A DNA stretch of 64,000 nucleotides from JACDHG01 sp963815295 (GTDB lineage: Bacteria; Actinomycetota; Actinomycetes; Propionibacteriales; Nocardioidaceae): NCBI GenBank assembly GCA_963815295.1, contig CAWFFZ010000003.1, positions 186,001 through 250,000 on the forward strand. Reading direction: 5' to 3'. Below are positions 7,714-16,462 of the stretch, piece by piece. Within the stretch, counting starts at the first letter, position 1; each line of letters starts with the position of its first letter. Under the pieces are notes generated by a model. The model searched no databases and was not told where the DNA came from. It was given only the letters and a program-made list of their open reading frames with translations. Made by a program: the position numbers and the translations under genes.

Positions 7714-10623
7714 ATGGGTGATCCGGGCTACGACGTCGTGGCTCTCACCGAGCGGTTGCGGGGGCAGTTGCGGGGCACCGTCTCGCGTGACGCTGCGGTG
7801 GTGGCGCTCTACACCACCGATGCGTCGAACTACCGAGCCGTCCCCGACCTCGTGGTGGTGCCCGCGGACGTCGACGACCTCGCCGCAGCCGCAACCCTGA
7901 CCGCCGCTGCGGGTGCCCCGGTCACGTTGCGCGGCGGTGGTACGTCGATGGCCGGCAACGCGATTGGCGGCGTTGTCATCGACGGCTCCCGCCACCTCCA
8001 TCGCATCCTGGACCTTGACCCTGAAACGCAGACCGCTGTCGTGGAACCCGGCGTGGTGCTAACGGACCTGCTCAAGGCCGCGGCGGCGCACGGGTTGACG
8101 TTCGCGGCTGATCCGTCGTCGGCCAGCCGGGCAACGCTCGGCGGCATGATCGCCAACAACGCCTGCGGCCCCCACTCGGTCGCCTGGGGGACCACGGCGG
8201 ACGTCGTACGCAGCCTCGACGTCGTCCTCGCCGACGGCACCGCGTTGACAGTGGACACGCCATCGCCGGATGCCGACGCGGCCATGCGCCGGGCAGGTCT
8301 CGAAGGTCGTTCGGGCCGCGAGGGCGAGCTGCATCGGGCCCTGTTCGCCATCGCTGACGAGCACGCGCTGATGATCGAGCGGCAGTTCGGAACATTCTCG
8401 CGACAGATTTCCGGCTACGCACTGCATCGGCTGCTGCCCGCGCACGGCCATGACACCGCGCGGCTTCTCTGCGGCAGCGAAGGCACGCTCGCGACGACGC
8501 TGCGGGCCACCGTCGCACTCACGCCGCTGCCGAGGGCGAAAGCCCTTCTGGTGTTGGGTTTTCCAGACTCGATCGCGGCAGCCGACAGCGTCCTCCACGT
8601 TCTCCCGCACGACCCGCTCACGGTGGAGTCGATCAACGCCGCGCTGGTCGGCATGCTGCCCGAACAGGTACGTCGTGAGGCCGCCGCGGCCGGGCTGCCG
8701 GCCGGGCAGGCATGGCTCCTCGTCGAGGTCGCCGGTGACGATGTCGCCACTGCCGCCGACCGGGCCAACGCGATCGTGCGCGACTTGGCCGACTCCGGAC
8801 TGCAGGTGACGTCCGCGGTTGTCACCGAGCCAGGTGCCCAGGCGGTGCTGTGGCGGTGCCGACGCGACGCGGCGGGTCTCGCCACACGTCGGGCAGACGG
8901 CGCCGAGGCGTGGGGCGGCTGGGAGGACGCGGCCGTTCCGCCCGCGCGGCTCAGCTCCTACCTGCGCGGGCTCGACGAACTGCTGGCCCGCCACGGGCTG
9001 ACCGGGTCGACGTACGGCCACTTCGGCGAGGGCTGCATGCACATGCGGATGGACTTCGACCTGTTGAGCGAGCCGGGGGTGGCGCAGTACCGGGCGTTCG
9101 TCGAGCAGGCGTGCGACCTGGTGGTGTCGCTCGGCGGCTCGGTCTCCGGCGAACACGGGGACGGCCGTGCCCGCTCCGAGCTGCTGCTCAAGATGTACGG
9201 CGCCGAGGCGGTGGGGGTGCTGGCCGAGGTGAAGCGGGTGTTCGACCCCGCCGGAGTGATGAATCCGCACATGATCGTCGACCCGGTCCCGCTCGACCGC
9301 TCCATGCGGCATACCGGGTCTGCGCGGGGGCGCGACCTGCTCACGGTGTTCGCCTACCCCGACGACGGCGGCAGCTTCGCGCAGGCCCAGCGGCGCTGTG
9401 TCGGCGTCGGGAAGTGCCGGCAGTCGTCCGGTGGGGTGATGTGCCCCAGCTACCAAGTGACCCGCGAGGAGCAGCACTCGACGCGCGGGCGCGCGCATCT
9501 GCTGTGGGAGATGCTGGAGGGTGAGGTTGTCACCGACGGGTGGCGCTCGACCGAAGTGCTCGATGCGCTCGACCTTTGCCTGTCGTGCAAGGGATGCCTG
9601 TCCGACTGCCCGGTGAACGTGGACATGGCGACCTACAAGGCAGAGTTCACCCATCAGCACTACCGGCGTCGGCCGTGGGCGCGACCGCGATCGCACTGGT
9701 CGATGGGGTGGCTTCCGGTATGGGCTCGCCTGGCGTCGAAGCTGCCACGGCTGGCGAACCGGGTCACCCAATCGCGCGCCAACACAGCGCTGAAGCGCGC
9801 GGGTGGCATCGCTGTCGAGCGCGACCTCCCGGCGCTCGCCGCCGAGCCCTTCACGAGCTGGTTCAATGCTCGACCGGTCCCGGCGGCGACTGCCGAGACT
9901 ACCCAGCGCGTGGTGCTGTGGCCGGACACGTTCACCAACTACCTGGCCCCGGAGGTCGGTCGCAGCGCGGTGCGGGTGCTCGAGGCCGCTGGACTCGACG
10001 TGGTCGTGCCCCAGCGACCGGTGTGCTGCGGTCTCACCTGGATCTCGACTGGGCAACTCGGGAAGGCTAAGCGGGTGCTGGGTCGCGCCATCGGCACGCT
10101 TGAGCCGTATGTCGAGGAAGGGCTGCCGGTGGTGGGCCTCGAGCCGAGCTGCACGGCGGTGTTCCGGCACGACGCGACCGGCCTGCTTGGCGAGGGCGGG
10201 CTGGGCGGGGCGGCAGGGCGCGTCGCCCGGTCGACGTACACCATGGCGGAGACGCTGGCGAAGTTCGCACCCGACTGGGTGCCTCCAGCCGTCGACGGCG
10301 ACGCGCTCGTGCAGGTGCATTGCCACCAGCACGCGGTGATGGGGTTCGGACCCGACGCGGCCTTGATGACGGCCGCCGGGGTGTCGGCGACACTGCCCGA
10401 CTCAGGCTGCTGCGGGCTCGCCGGCAACTTCGGGTTCGAGCCGGGCCATTACGACGTATCGCAAGCTGCCGGAGAGCGCGTGCTGCTGCCGGCGGTGCGG
10501 GCAGCGGCAGCCGACACGGCTGTGGTCGCGGACGGATTCAGCTGCCGCACCCAGATCGCGCAGGGCACCGACCGCACGGCGCGCCACTTGGCCCAGGTGC
10601 TCGCCGCAGCCCTGGACCGCTGA
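7714..10623 (+). CDS. FAD-linked/Fe-S D-2-hydroxyacid oxidase (D-lactate/D-2-hydroxyglutarate dehydrogenase type)
   Basis: About 969 residues, a fusion of three modules. The N-terminal FAD_binding_4 domain has TLRGGGTSMAGNAIGG (about residue 75); an FAD-oxidase C domain follows (TYGHFGEGCMHMRMDF, SGEHGDGRARSELL); then a 4Fe-4S segment (CLSCKGCLSDCPVN, about residue 625) and a C-terminal CCG domain pair (CCGLTW, GCCGLAGNFGFE). Such enzymes oxidise D-2-hydroxy acids to 2-oxo acids and pass electrons to the respiratory chain. ATG 7714, with GAGGAG at 7701-7706, is preferred over an upstream in-frame GTG at 7687. Together with the dehydrogenase at 14002 it suggests a 2-hydroxy acid intermediate in the pathway. 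Confidence 0.87.
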   Translation: MGDPGYDVVALTERLRGQLRGTVSRDAAVVALYTTDASNYRAVPDLVVVPADVDDLAAAATLTAAAGAPVTLRGGGTSMAGNAIGGVVIDGSRHLHRILDLDPETQTAVVEPGVVLTDLLKAAAAHGLTFAADPSSASRATLGGMIANNACGPHSVAWGTTADVVRSLDVVLADGTALTVDTPSPDADAAMRRAGLEGRSGREGELHRALFAIADEHALMIERQFGTFSRQISGYALHRLLPAHGHDTARLLCGSEGTLATTLRATVALTPLPRAKALLVLGFPDSIAAADSVLHVLPHDPLTVESINAALVGMLPEQVRREAAAAGLPAGQAWLLVEVAGDDVATAADRANAIVRDLADSGLQVTSAVVTEPGAQAVLWRCRRDAAGLATRRADGAEAWGGWEDAAVPPARLSSYLRGLDELLARHGLTGSTYGHFGEGCMHMRMDFDLLSEPGVAQYRAFVEQACDLVVSLGGSVSGEHGDGRARSELLLKMYGAEAVGVLAEVKRVFDPAGVMNPHMIVDPVPLDRSMRHTGSARGRDLLTVFAYPDDGGSFAQAQRRCVGVGKCRQSSGGVMCPSYQVTREEQHSTRGRAHLLWEMLEGEVVTDGWRSTEVLDALDLCLSCKGCLSDCPVNVDMATYKAEFTHQHYRRRPWARPRSHWSMGWLPVWARLASKLPRLANRVTQSRANTALKRAGGIAVERDLPALAAEPFTSWFNARPVPAATAETTQRVVLWPDTFTNYLAPEVGRSAVRVLEAAGLDVVVPQRPVCCGLTWISTGQLGKAKRVLGRAIGTLEPYVEEGLPVVGLEPSCTAVFRHDATGLLGEGGLGGAAGRVARSTYTMAETLAKFAPDWVPPAVDGDALVQVHCHQHAVMGFGPDAALMTAAGVSATLPDSGCCGLAGNFGFEPGHYDVSQAAGERVLLPAVRAAAADTAVVADGFSCRTQIAQGTDRTARHLAQVLAAALDR

Positions 10624-10630
10624 TCACCCG

Positions 10631-10746
10631 TTGCGTCCGTGCAGCTGCGCCCTATCGCGACCGCAGCTACGGACGCTGCGGCAAGGTCTGCGTTGCGTCC
10701 GCGCCGCTGCGCGTTATGGCGACCGGAGCTACGGACGTTGCGGCGA
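10631..10746. repeat. Two tandem hairpin units between convergent genes
   Basis: Units at 10631-10685 and 10693-10746, 62 bases apart. Each opens with TTGCGTCCG, folds back through an AGCT-containing arm and closes with AGCTACGGACG. The first has stem GCGTCCGT plus AGCTGCG. The second unit runs over the last codons of the aminotransferase. They sit between the stops of the FAD oxidase (+) and the aminotransferase (-), so they may act as a two-way terminator. Confidence 0.7.
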
Positions 10747-11952
10747 GGCCAGCCGGTCGACTGCGCTTCGCAGTCTGGCGATGCCTTCAGCCGTCCGCTT
10801 CGGCGCGGTGGACGCAAAGCACAGTCGCAGCGCGTCATCGAAGCGACCGGCCGGCGAGAACGCCGGACCAGGGATGAACGCGACGCCCTCGGCCAGCGCG
10901 ACCTCGAACAGCGCCTGAGTGTCGACGCCGCACTCGAGCGTGACCCACAGGAAGAAGCCGCCCTCCGGGTCGGTCCAGTGCGCGATGTCGCCGAAATGCT
11001 CTTCGAGCGACCGCTGCATCGCGATCTTGCGCTCGCGGTATGCCGCGCGCTGTGTCACCAGATGATCGGTGAGATGCCCGCCCGCGAGGAAGCCGGTCAC
11101 GAGGCGTTGCCCGGGCAGGTTCGTGCAGGTGTCCATCGCCTGCTTCGCGTTGATCAACAGCGGCTGCAGCTCCGGTGCGGTGTCGACCCAGCCGACTCGG
11201 AGGCCGGGCGCGAGGATCTTGGAGAACGTCCGCACGGAGAACACCAGTGGGTCACCGCCGCCCAGCTCACGCAGCGTCGGCAGGGGATCGCCCTCGAAGC
11301 GCAGCAGGCCGTACGGGTCGTCGTCGATGACGATCGATCCCCACTCCCGCGCCAGCTCGAGCAGCGCGTGCCGACGCTCGAGCGACAAGGTCGTGCCGGA
11401 AGGGTTCTGGAACGTCGGGATCGTGTAGATCGCCTTCGGCACGCGACCGGCCTGGGCGATCAGCCCCGGGAGCGCATCGACGACGAGCCCGTGCTCGTCG
11501 ACCGGCACCTCGAGGAGCTCGGCGCCGTACGAGAGAGCTGTCGCGCTGCCGTTCGTGTACGTCGGCGACTCGACCACGACAAGGTCGCCCGGGTCAACGA
11601 ACAGCTTGCAGCAGAGGTCGAGCCCTTGCATGCCGCCAGCGGTGATGGTCAGGCGGTCGGGCGTCGTCTCGTCACCGGTGCCGGCGAGCGTGGCAAGCAA
11701 CGCCTCCCGCAGCGGCGGGTCGCCCTCGGTCGCCGCGTAGTCGAACGCGTCGGGCGAGTGCGGCCCGAGGTACTCCTGCGCCACCTGGGAGAGGATCGCC
11801 GACGGCACTGCATCCGCTGCCGGGCTGCCCATCGCGAACCGCACGATGTCGTGCTTCTGCTTGTGCAGAAGGGATGTGCTCGAGTCGATCACCGAGCCAA
11901 CGAGGTCACTCGCGCGGGCGGCGAGGGGCAGGCTGAGGCTGGTGGGGCTCAT
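10729..11952 (-). CDS. Class I/II PLP aminotransferase (2-aminoadipate/MocR-domain type)
   Basis: 407 residues. Fold-type I enzyme like LysN/2-aminoadipate transaminase or the aminotransferase half of MocR regulators, but without a DNA-binding domain. Seen: TAGGMQGLDLCCKLFVDPGD, YTIPTFQNPSGTT, IVIDDDPYGLLRFEG and the PLP-Lys region FSVRTFSKILAPGLRVGW. Start is ATG 11952, four bases after the M24 gene's stop, rather than the longer open frame reaching into it. Third gene of a minus-strand operon racemase-M24-aminotransferase. A second aminotransferase in one cluster implies two amino-group removals or a substrate with both alpha and omega amino groups. Confidence 0.86.
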   Translation of the reverse strand: MSPTSLSLPLAARASDLVGSVIDSSTSLLHKQKHDIVRFAMGSPAADAVPSAILSQVAQEYLGPHSPDAFDYAATEGDPPLREALLATLAGTGDETTPDRLTITAGGMQGLDLCCKLFVDPGDLVVVESPTYTNGSATALSYGAELLEVPVDEHGLVVDALPGLIAQAGRVPKAIYTIPTFQNPSGTTLSLERRHALLELAREWGSIVIDDDPYGLLRFEGDPLPTLRELGGGDPLVFSVRTFSKILAPGLRVGWVDTAPELQPLLINAKQAMDTCTNLPGQRLVTGFLAGGHLTDHLVTQRAAYRERKIAMQRSLEEHFGDIAHWTDPEGGFFLWVTLECGVDTQALFEVALAEGVAFIPGPAFSPAGRFDDALRLCFASTAPKRTAEGIARLRSAVDRLASPQRP

Positions 11953-11956
11953 GTGC

Positions 11957-13135
11957 TCACTTTCTGGTGAGGTCTTGGGGCAGGTCGGTGAAGCGCTCCG
12001 GGCCGTCATCGGTGACCGCGACGGACTCGGACAGCTCGTATCCCCAGCCGTCCATCCACATCCCGAGGATCACGTGGAACGTCATACCTGCTTGCAGGAC
12101 GGTCTTCTCGGCCGGCCGCAGGCTCACGGTCCGCTCACCCCAGTCGGGCGGGTAGGCGATGCCGATCGAGTAGCCGGTGCGCGACTCCTTGGTGAGGCCG
12201 TGGCGGCTGATGACCGCGTTGAACGCCGCGTGGACATCGTGACCGGTTGCTCCGGGCACGAGCGCCGCGAGCGACGCCGCCATCCCTTCAGCGACGACCG
12301 GTGCCATGTCGCGGAGCCGGTCGGGCGGGTCGCCGAGCATGACCGTGCGGGCAACCGGGACGTGATAGCGCTCGTAGGCTCCGGCCAGCTCGACCGTGGT
12401 CGCCTCGCCAGCCACGAACCGCGCGTCGCTCCACGTGAGGTGAGGCGTGCCGGCAGCGTCACCGGTCGGCAGCATCGGGTAGATCGCCGGGTAGTCACCA
12501 CCGTGCGTCGGCGTGCCCTCGGCCTGCGCCGCCATGATCTGCGCCGCGACGTCGCACTGGCGCCGACCGACCTCCACAGCGTCGAGGGCGACCGCCATTG
12601 CGCTCTCGGCGATGGCGCCCGCAATCCGCATCCTCGACAGCTCGTACTCGGACTTGATGAGGCGCAGCCAGTTGACGAGCTCGCCGCTGTCGATGATGTG
12701 CGCCCGCCGTATGCCGCTCGCAAGTGCCAGGTAGGCACGCGGTGAGAAGAAGTGGGCGTCGCCCTCGATCCCGACCGTCCAGGCCGCGTCGTCGGCCAGC
12801 AGTCCCGCGAGCACGGCCTGCCGCACGATCCACTCGTAGGGGTGTGCGTCGTGGCGGTGCACCAGATCCTCGGGGTAACCGTGAACCTGGTCGGGTCGCA
12901 GTGCAGTGATCGAGGCTGCACCGGCTGCATCCATCGCTCGGGCGAACAGTTGGGGCTCGCCGGTCGCCGGGACGATGAGGCATTGAGGCATGTAGAACGA
13001 CCAGGCGTCGTAGCCGCACAGGTAGTAGATGTTGGCCGGGTCGCTGACCACGAGGGCGGCCATCGAGCGGTCCGCCATCGCGGCCTGCACCCGAGCGAGG
13101 CGGCTGGCGTACTCGGTCAGGGGGGCGAGCGTCAT
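11957..13135 (-). CDS. M24-family hydrolase, creatinase/ectoine-hydrolase (DoeA/EutD)-like
   Basis: 392 residues with the two-domain creatinase/aminopeptidase-P layout: N-terminal domain containing VVSDPANIYYLCGYDAW, then a pita-bread catalytic domain. In that domain the canonical first metal Asp pair is replaced (TTVELAGAYERYHVPVART), as in metal-independent creatinase-like members. GYSIGIAYPPDWGERT and the C-terminal FHVILGMW and YELSESV stretches recall ectoine hydrolase as I know the family. Creatinase-type enzymes open amidine or guanidine C-N bonds. The start overlaps the upstream racemase stop by 4 bases (ATGA). Ectoine hydrolase is a plausible but unproven reading; a generic Xaa-Pro peptidase is less likely given the lost ligands. 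Confidence 0.72.
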   Translation of the reverse strand: MTLAPLTEYASRLARVQAAMADRSMAALVVSDPANIYYLCGYDAWSFYMPQCLIVPATGEPQLFARAMDAAGAASITALRPDQVHGYPEDLVHRHDAHPYEWIVRQAVLAGLLADDAAWTVGIEGDAHFFSPRAYLALASGIRRAHIIDSGELVNWLRLIKSEYELSRMRIAGAIAESAMAVALDAVEVGRRQCDVAAQIMAAQAEGTPTHGGDYPAIYPMLPTGDAAGTPHLTWSDARFVAGEATTVELAGAYERYHVPVARTVMLGDPPDRLRDMAPVVAEGMAASLAALVPGATGHDVHAAFNAVISRHGLTKESRTGYSIGIAYPPDWGERTVSLRPAEKTVLQAGMTFHVILGMWMDGWGYELSESVAVTDDGPERFTDLPQDLTRK

Positions 13136-13896
13136 ACCTGGTCAGCCTCGACCGGGGGAGCCGGCCGGTGGTGATCGAGCAGGCGCTGACCGTCGCCGAC
13201 CGCAGCCTTCCCGGCAAGCCCGAGGACCCCCCACATCGAAGCCTGGTTGGCACTGATGACTGGCTTGCCGAGCTCGTCTTCGAGGGGCCGGATGAGGTCG
13301 TACGTCGCGAGGTTGGTGCACGAGACGACGATCGCGTCGGCGGCGGGGCTGTCGGCGCTGCGGACGAGGTCGGCGGTCACGTCATACGGGATTGTCCAGA
13401 TGCCAGCGTGCAGATCGAGCCAGCGGGCGCCACTGACCGCCACGCCAGCCTGTTCGAGGAACTCCCGGAGCCGCAGGGAGATCGCCTCGTCGTACGGCGT
13501 CGCGATTGCCACGCTCCGGGCGCCCAGATGATCTAGCGCGGCCAGCAAGGCCCCGCTCGTTGTGACAGGTGCGGTCGCGCCGGCGTCGCGCATCGACGCG
13601 ACCAGAGACTTTTCGCCGTCGAGCCCGTGGACGAAGCTGCCGGAGGTGCACGCGTAGAGCGTCGCGACAGGCGCGACCGGGGCCAATTGGACGACGCCGT
13701 GACTCACGAGGTCGTGGTCGCCCATCAGCTTCACCGTCTCGACCGTGACGGTCGTCGGCGTCGGCGGCATCCTCGTGACGTGGAGCGACACGTCGGCGGG
13801 GGTCCACCGCCAGAGCTCGCGGTCGAGCGCCATGTCGCACGGGACGATCACGCCGACCCCGGTCTGGGTGACCGAGGGCAGTCGCGTGGTCGGCAT
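13132..13896 (-). CDS. Asp/Glu racemase-superfamily protein (maleate isomerase/EutA-like)
   Basis: 254 residues. Both catalytic-Cys loops are present: YACTSGSFVHG (about residue 82) and VVSCTNLATYD (about residue 197), as in maleate cis-trans isomerase and the EutA protein of hydroxyectoine use. First gene of the minus-strand operon with the M24 hydrolase and class I aminotransferase, overlapping the M24 start by 4 bases. An operator-like palindrome lies 23 bases upstream of the ATG, between it and the divergent dehydrogenase. Compared with the 6829-7590 paralogue it keeps the full catalytic pair, so it is the likelier isomerase or racemase of the two. Confidence 0.77.
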   Translation of the reverse strand: MPTTRLPSVTQTGVGVIVPCDMALDRELWRWTPADVSLHVTRMPPTPTTVTVETVKLMGDHDLVSHGVVQLAPVAPVATLYACTSGSFVHGLDGEKSLVASMRDAGATAPVTTSGALLAALDHLGARSVAIATPYDEAISLRLREFLEQAGVAVSGARWLDLHAGIWTIPYDVTADLVRSADSPAADAIVVSCTNLATYDLIRPLEDELGKPVISANQASMWGVLGLAGKAAVGDGQRLLDHHRPAPPVEADQV

Positions 13897-13919
13897 CTCG
13901 CCATCCTGCCTCCCTTGCC

Positions 13920-13933
13920 GATTGTTGACAATC
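13920..13933. promoter_or_regulatory. GntR-type operator, GATTGT-TG-ACAATC
   Basis: Perfect 6-bp arms around TG, same core (TTGTTGACAA) as the site at 7619. It is in the divergent promoter of the racemase-M24-aminotransferase operon (-) and the dehydrogenase-amidase-DUF3830 operon (+). Confidence 0.68.
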
Positions 13934-14001
13934 CTGATGTCCGATTCCTAGGCTCGCAGGGGCGGGGTCATGAGTTGTTGTCGGATGAGGTGGTCAGGCG
14001 G

Positions 14002-15004
14002 ATGCGGGAGATCCCGGGCAGCCCCGTCATCGCGGTGCTGGGTGATCCCGCGGTGGAGTCTCCGTCATACCTGGACGAACTTCCGGACGAGATCGAGGTA
14101 CGGCATTCCGACAAAGCATCCTTCGCCGACGCCGTCGACGGTGCCCATGCCGTCTTGATGTGGGACTTCTTCTCCACTGCCCTGCGCGAGGTGTGGCCGC
14201 GAGCGGGCTCGGTCGGCTGGGTGCACGTGGCGGCCGCGGGTGTCGACACGCTGCTGTTCGACGAGCTCGTCGACTCCGACGTCGTGGTGACGAACGCCCG
14301 CGGCGTGTTCGACCGCCCGATCGCCGAGTTCGTGCTCGCGTCGATCCTGGCCCACGTCAAGGACGTCCGTGGCAGCCACGACTACCAGCGCGAGCGGGTC
14401 TGGAAGCACCGCGAGACGCGGACCCTCGTCGGCTCCCAGGCCCTCATCGTCGGCACCGGCGGGATCGGCCGGGAGACGGCTCGGCTGCTGCGCCCGCTGG
14501 GAGTGAGCGTCCGTGGGGCAGGTCGGACTGCCCGCGGCGGCGACGTTGACTTCGGCGACATTGTCGCGAGCAGCGGCCTCGTCGACGCGGTCGGCGAGAT
14601 CGACCACCTCGTGGTTGCGGCGCCGCTGACCCAGCAGACCCGCGGCCTCGTCGGCGCGGAGGTGCTCGCGGCGATGAAGCCCGGCCGGACACCTGGTCAA
14701 CGTCGGGCGCGGCCCGGTCGTCGACGAGGTCGCGCTCGTCGACGTGCTGCAGAGCGGCCACCTCGCGGCGGCCTCGCTCGACGTGTTCGTGACCGAGCCG
14801 CTGCCCACTGACAGCCCTCTGTGGTCGCTGCCGGGAGTGGCGATCACCGCGCACATGTCGGGGGATGTCGCGGGGTGGCGTACGTCGCTGGCGCGTCAGT
14901 TCGTCGACAACGCGCAGCGGTGGCTGGCCGGGCGGCCACTCGCCAACGTGGTCGACAAGCGTCTCGGTTTTGTCACCTCGGTTGGTGTGGAGGAGCCGGC
15001 ATGA
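14002..15004 (+). CDS. D-isomer-specific 2-hydroxyacid dehydrogenase (one frameshift)
   Basis: About 333 residues once corrected. NAD-dependent reduction or oxidation of a 2-oxo/2-hydroxy acid. The Rossmann motif GTGGIGRETARLL (about residue 154) is intact. Reading is lost after MKPG near 14690, where an extra C (GGCCGGACAC for GGCGGACAC) shifts the frame. The next frame continues with HLVNVGRGPVVDE, SLDVFVTEPLP and the family's closing ITAHMSGD region to the stop at 15002-15004. The length 3n+1 fits a single inserted base. The start is uncertain: ATG 14002, GTG 13990 or TTG 13975; none has a strong ribosome site. First gene of the operon with the amidase, overlapping it by 4 bases. Confidence 0.75.
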
Positions 15005-16436
15005 CCGACCTGTCCCGCGCGTCCGTGGTGGACCTCGCCGCAGGCTTCGCCGACGGGTCGATCTCCCCGGTGGAGGCGACCCGCGCCGCGCTCGACGCGA
15101 TCGATCGACATCGACGCCGAGGTCAACGCGTTCGTCCTCGTCGACCGCGAGGGAGCGCTGGCCGAAGCGAAGGCGTCGGAGCGGCGGTGGCGGGACGGCA
15201 GCCGCTCGGCGCCGTGCGACGGTGTGCCCACGTCGATCAAGGACATCTTGCTGACCGCGGGCTGGCCCACGCTGCGCGGCACGCACGCTGATCGACGAGG
15301 CCGGACCGTGGCCCGAGGACGCGCCCGCGGTGGCCCGGCTGCGCGAGGCCGGCGTCGGTGCTGCTGGGCAAGACCACGACGCCGGAGTTCGCGCTGGAAG
15401 GGCGTCACCGACTCGCTCCGCCACGGCGTCACCGGCAACCCGTGGGACGCCGCGCTGACCGCCGGCGGGTCCAGCGGCGGAGTCGCCACCGCGGTCGGGC
15501 TGGGCATGGGGGCCTGGTCGGTGGGCACCGACGGTGGCGGGTCGGTGCGGATCCCGGCGGCGTTCACCGGCACGGTCGCGCTCAAGCCGACGTACGGGCT
15601 GGTGCCGATCTACCCGCCGAGCCCGTTCGGCACCCTGTCGCACGCCGGCCCGATGACCCGCACCGTCGCCGACGCGGCCGCGATGCTCGACATCCTCACC
15701 GGCTTCGACCCGCGCGACTGGTCGGCGATGCCGACTCCCGGCCGGTCGTTCCTGGACGGGCTCGACGACGGGCGTCGACGGGGCCTGCGCATCGCGTTCT
15801 CGCCCGACTCTGGGCTACGTGCGCAACGACCCGGAGGTCGACGGCGCCGTGCGGGCCGCGGTCGAGGTGCTGGCCGCCGCCGGCGCCCTCGTCGAGCGAG
15901 GTCGACCCCGGCTTCACCGACCCGGTCGAGGCGTTCCACGTGCTGTGGTTCGCCGGCGCGGCAAAGGTGGTCGCGGCCTACGGCGCCGGCGCGATCGACG
16001 CGGATCGATCCTGGGCTGCGCGCCGGCGTCGAGCAGCGGCGCGGATGCCACGGCGTCGGACTTCCTGGACGCCACCGCGGTCCGGATGGACCTCGGCGTG
16101 CGGATGGGGCAGTTCCACGCGACGTACGACCTGCTGCTGACGCCGACGCTGCCGATCCCCGCGTTCGCGGCCGGGCAGGACGTGCCCCGACGGCTGGCCC
16201 TCGCCAGCACTGGACCAGCTGGACGCCGTACACCTATCCGTTCAACATGACCCAGCAGCCGGCCGCTGAGCGTGCCCTGCGGGTTCACCCGGCGGGTCTG
16301 CCGGTCGGGCCTGCAGATCGTCGGCCCGCGCCACGCCGACGCCGTGGTACTGCGGGCCGGCCGAGCCTACGAAGCCCGCACGACGTGGAGAGAGTCCCTG
16401 CCCCGCCTCATCTCGCAGCCGCGACCAGACGCCTGA
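15001..16436 (+). CDS. Amidase-signature hydrolase, reading frame broken by about 13 single-base indels
   Basis: The three frames together spell a complete amidase-signature enzyme of about 475 residues: catalytic Lys in TSIKDI (15239-15241), GGSSGG (about 15466) and the nucleophile Ser in TDGGGSVRIPA (about 15530). From SRASVVDLAAGF to the end, sense is kept only by hopping frames near 15105, 15285, 15354, 15404, 15810, 15896, 16002, 16038, 16190, 16204, 16268, 16290 and 16310. Twelve of these are insertions and one a deletion, which fits the length of 3n+2. No substitution-type decay is evident, so sequencing error is likelier than a true pseudogene. Amidases cleave carboxamides to acid and ammonia; in this pathway it could be an amide-opening or deacylating step. 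Confidence 0.7.
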
Positions 16437-16462
16437 CCCAACACAAGGAGGTCGCCAGAAGC

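Noticed and set aside
8059..10332. 757-codon open frame antisense to the FAD/Fe-S oxidase
   Set aside because: No recognisable domain and His/Arg-rich shadow composition; the opposite strand encodes a complete enzyme.
10729..13896. Definite annotation as the ectoine degradation operon
   Set aside because: The deacetylase DoeB, EutB and EutC were not seen, and the M24 and racemase-like proteins belong to broad families; kept as a hypothesis only.
15001..16436. Amidase annotated as a pseudogene
   Set aside because: The indel-only pattern, intact catalytic residues and a frame break in essential rpoA point to sequence error, so it was listed as a CDS with broken frame.
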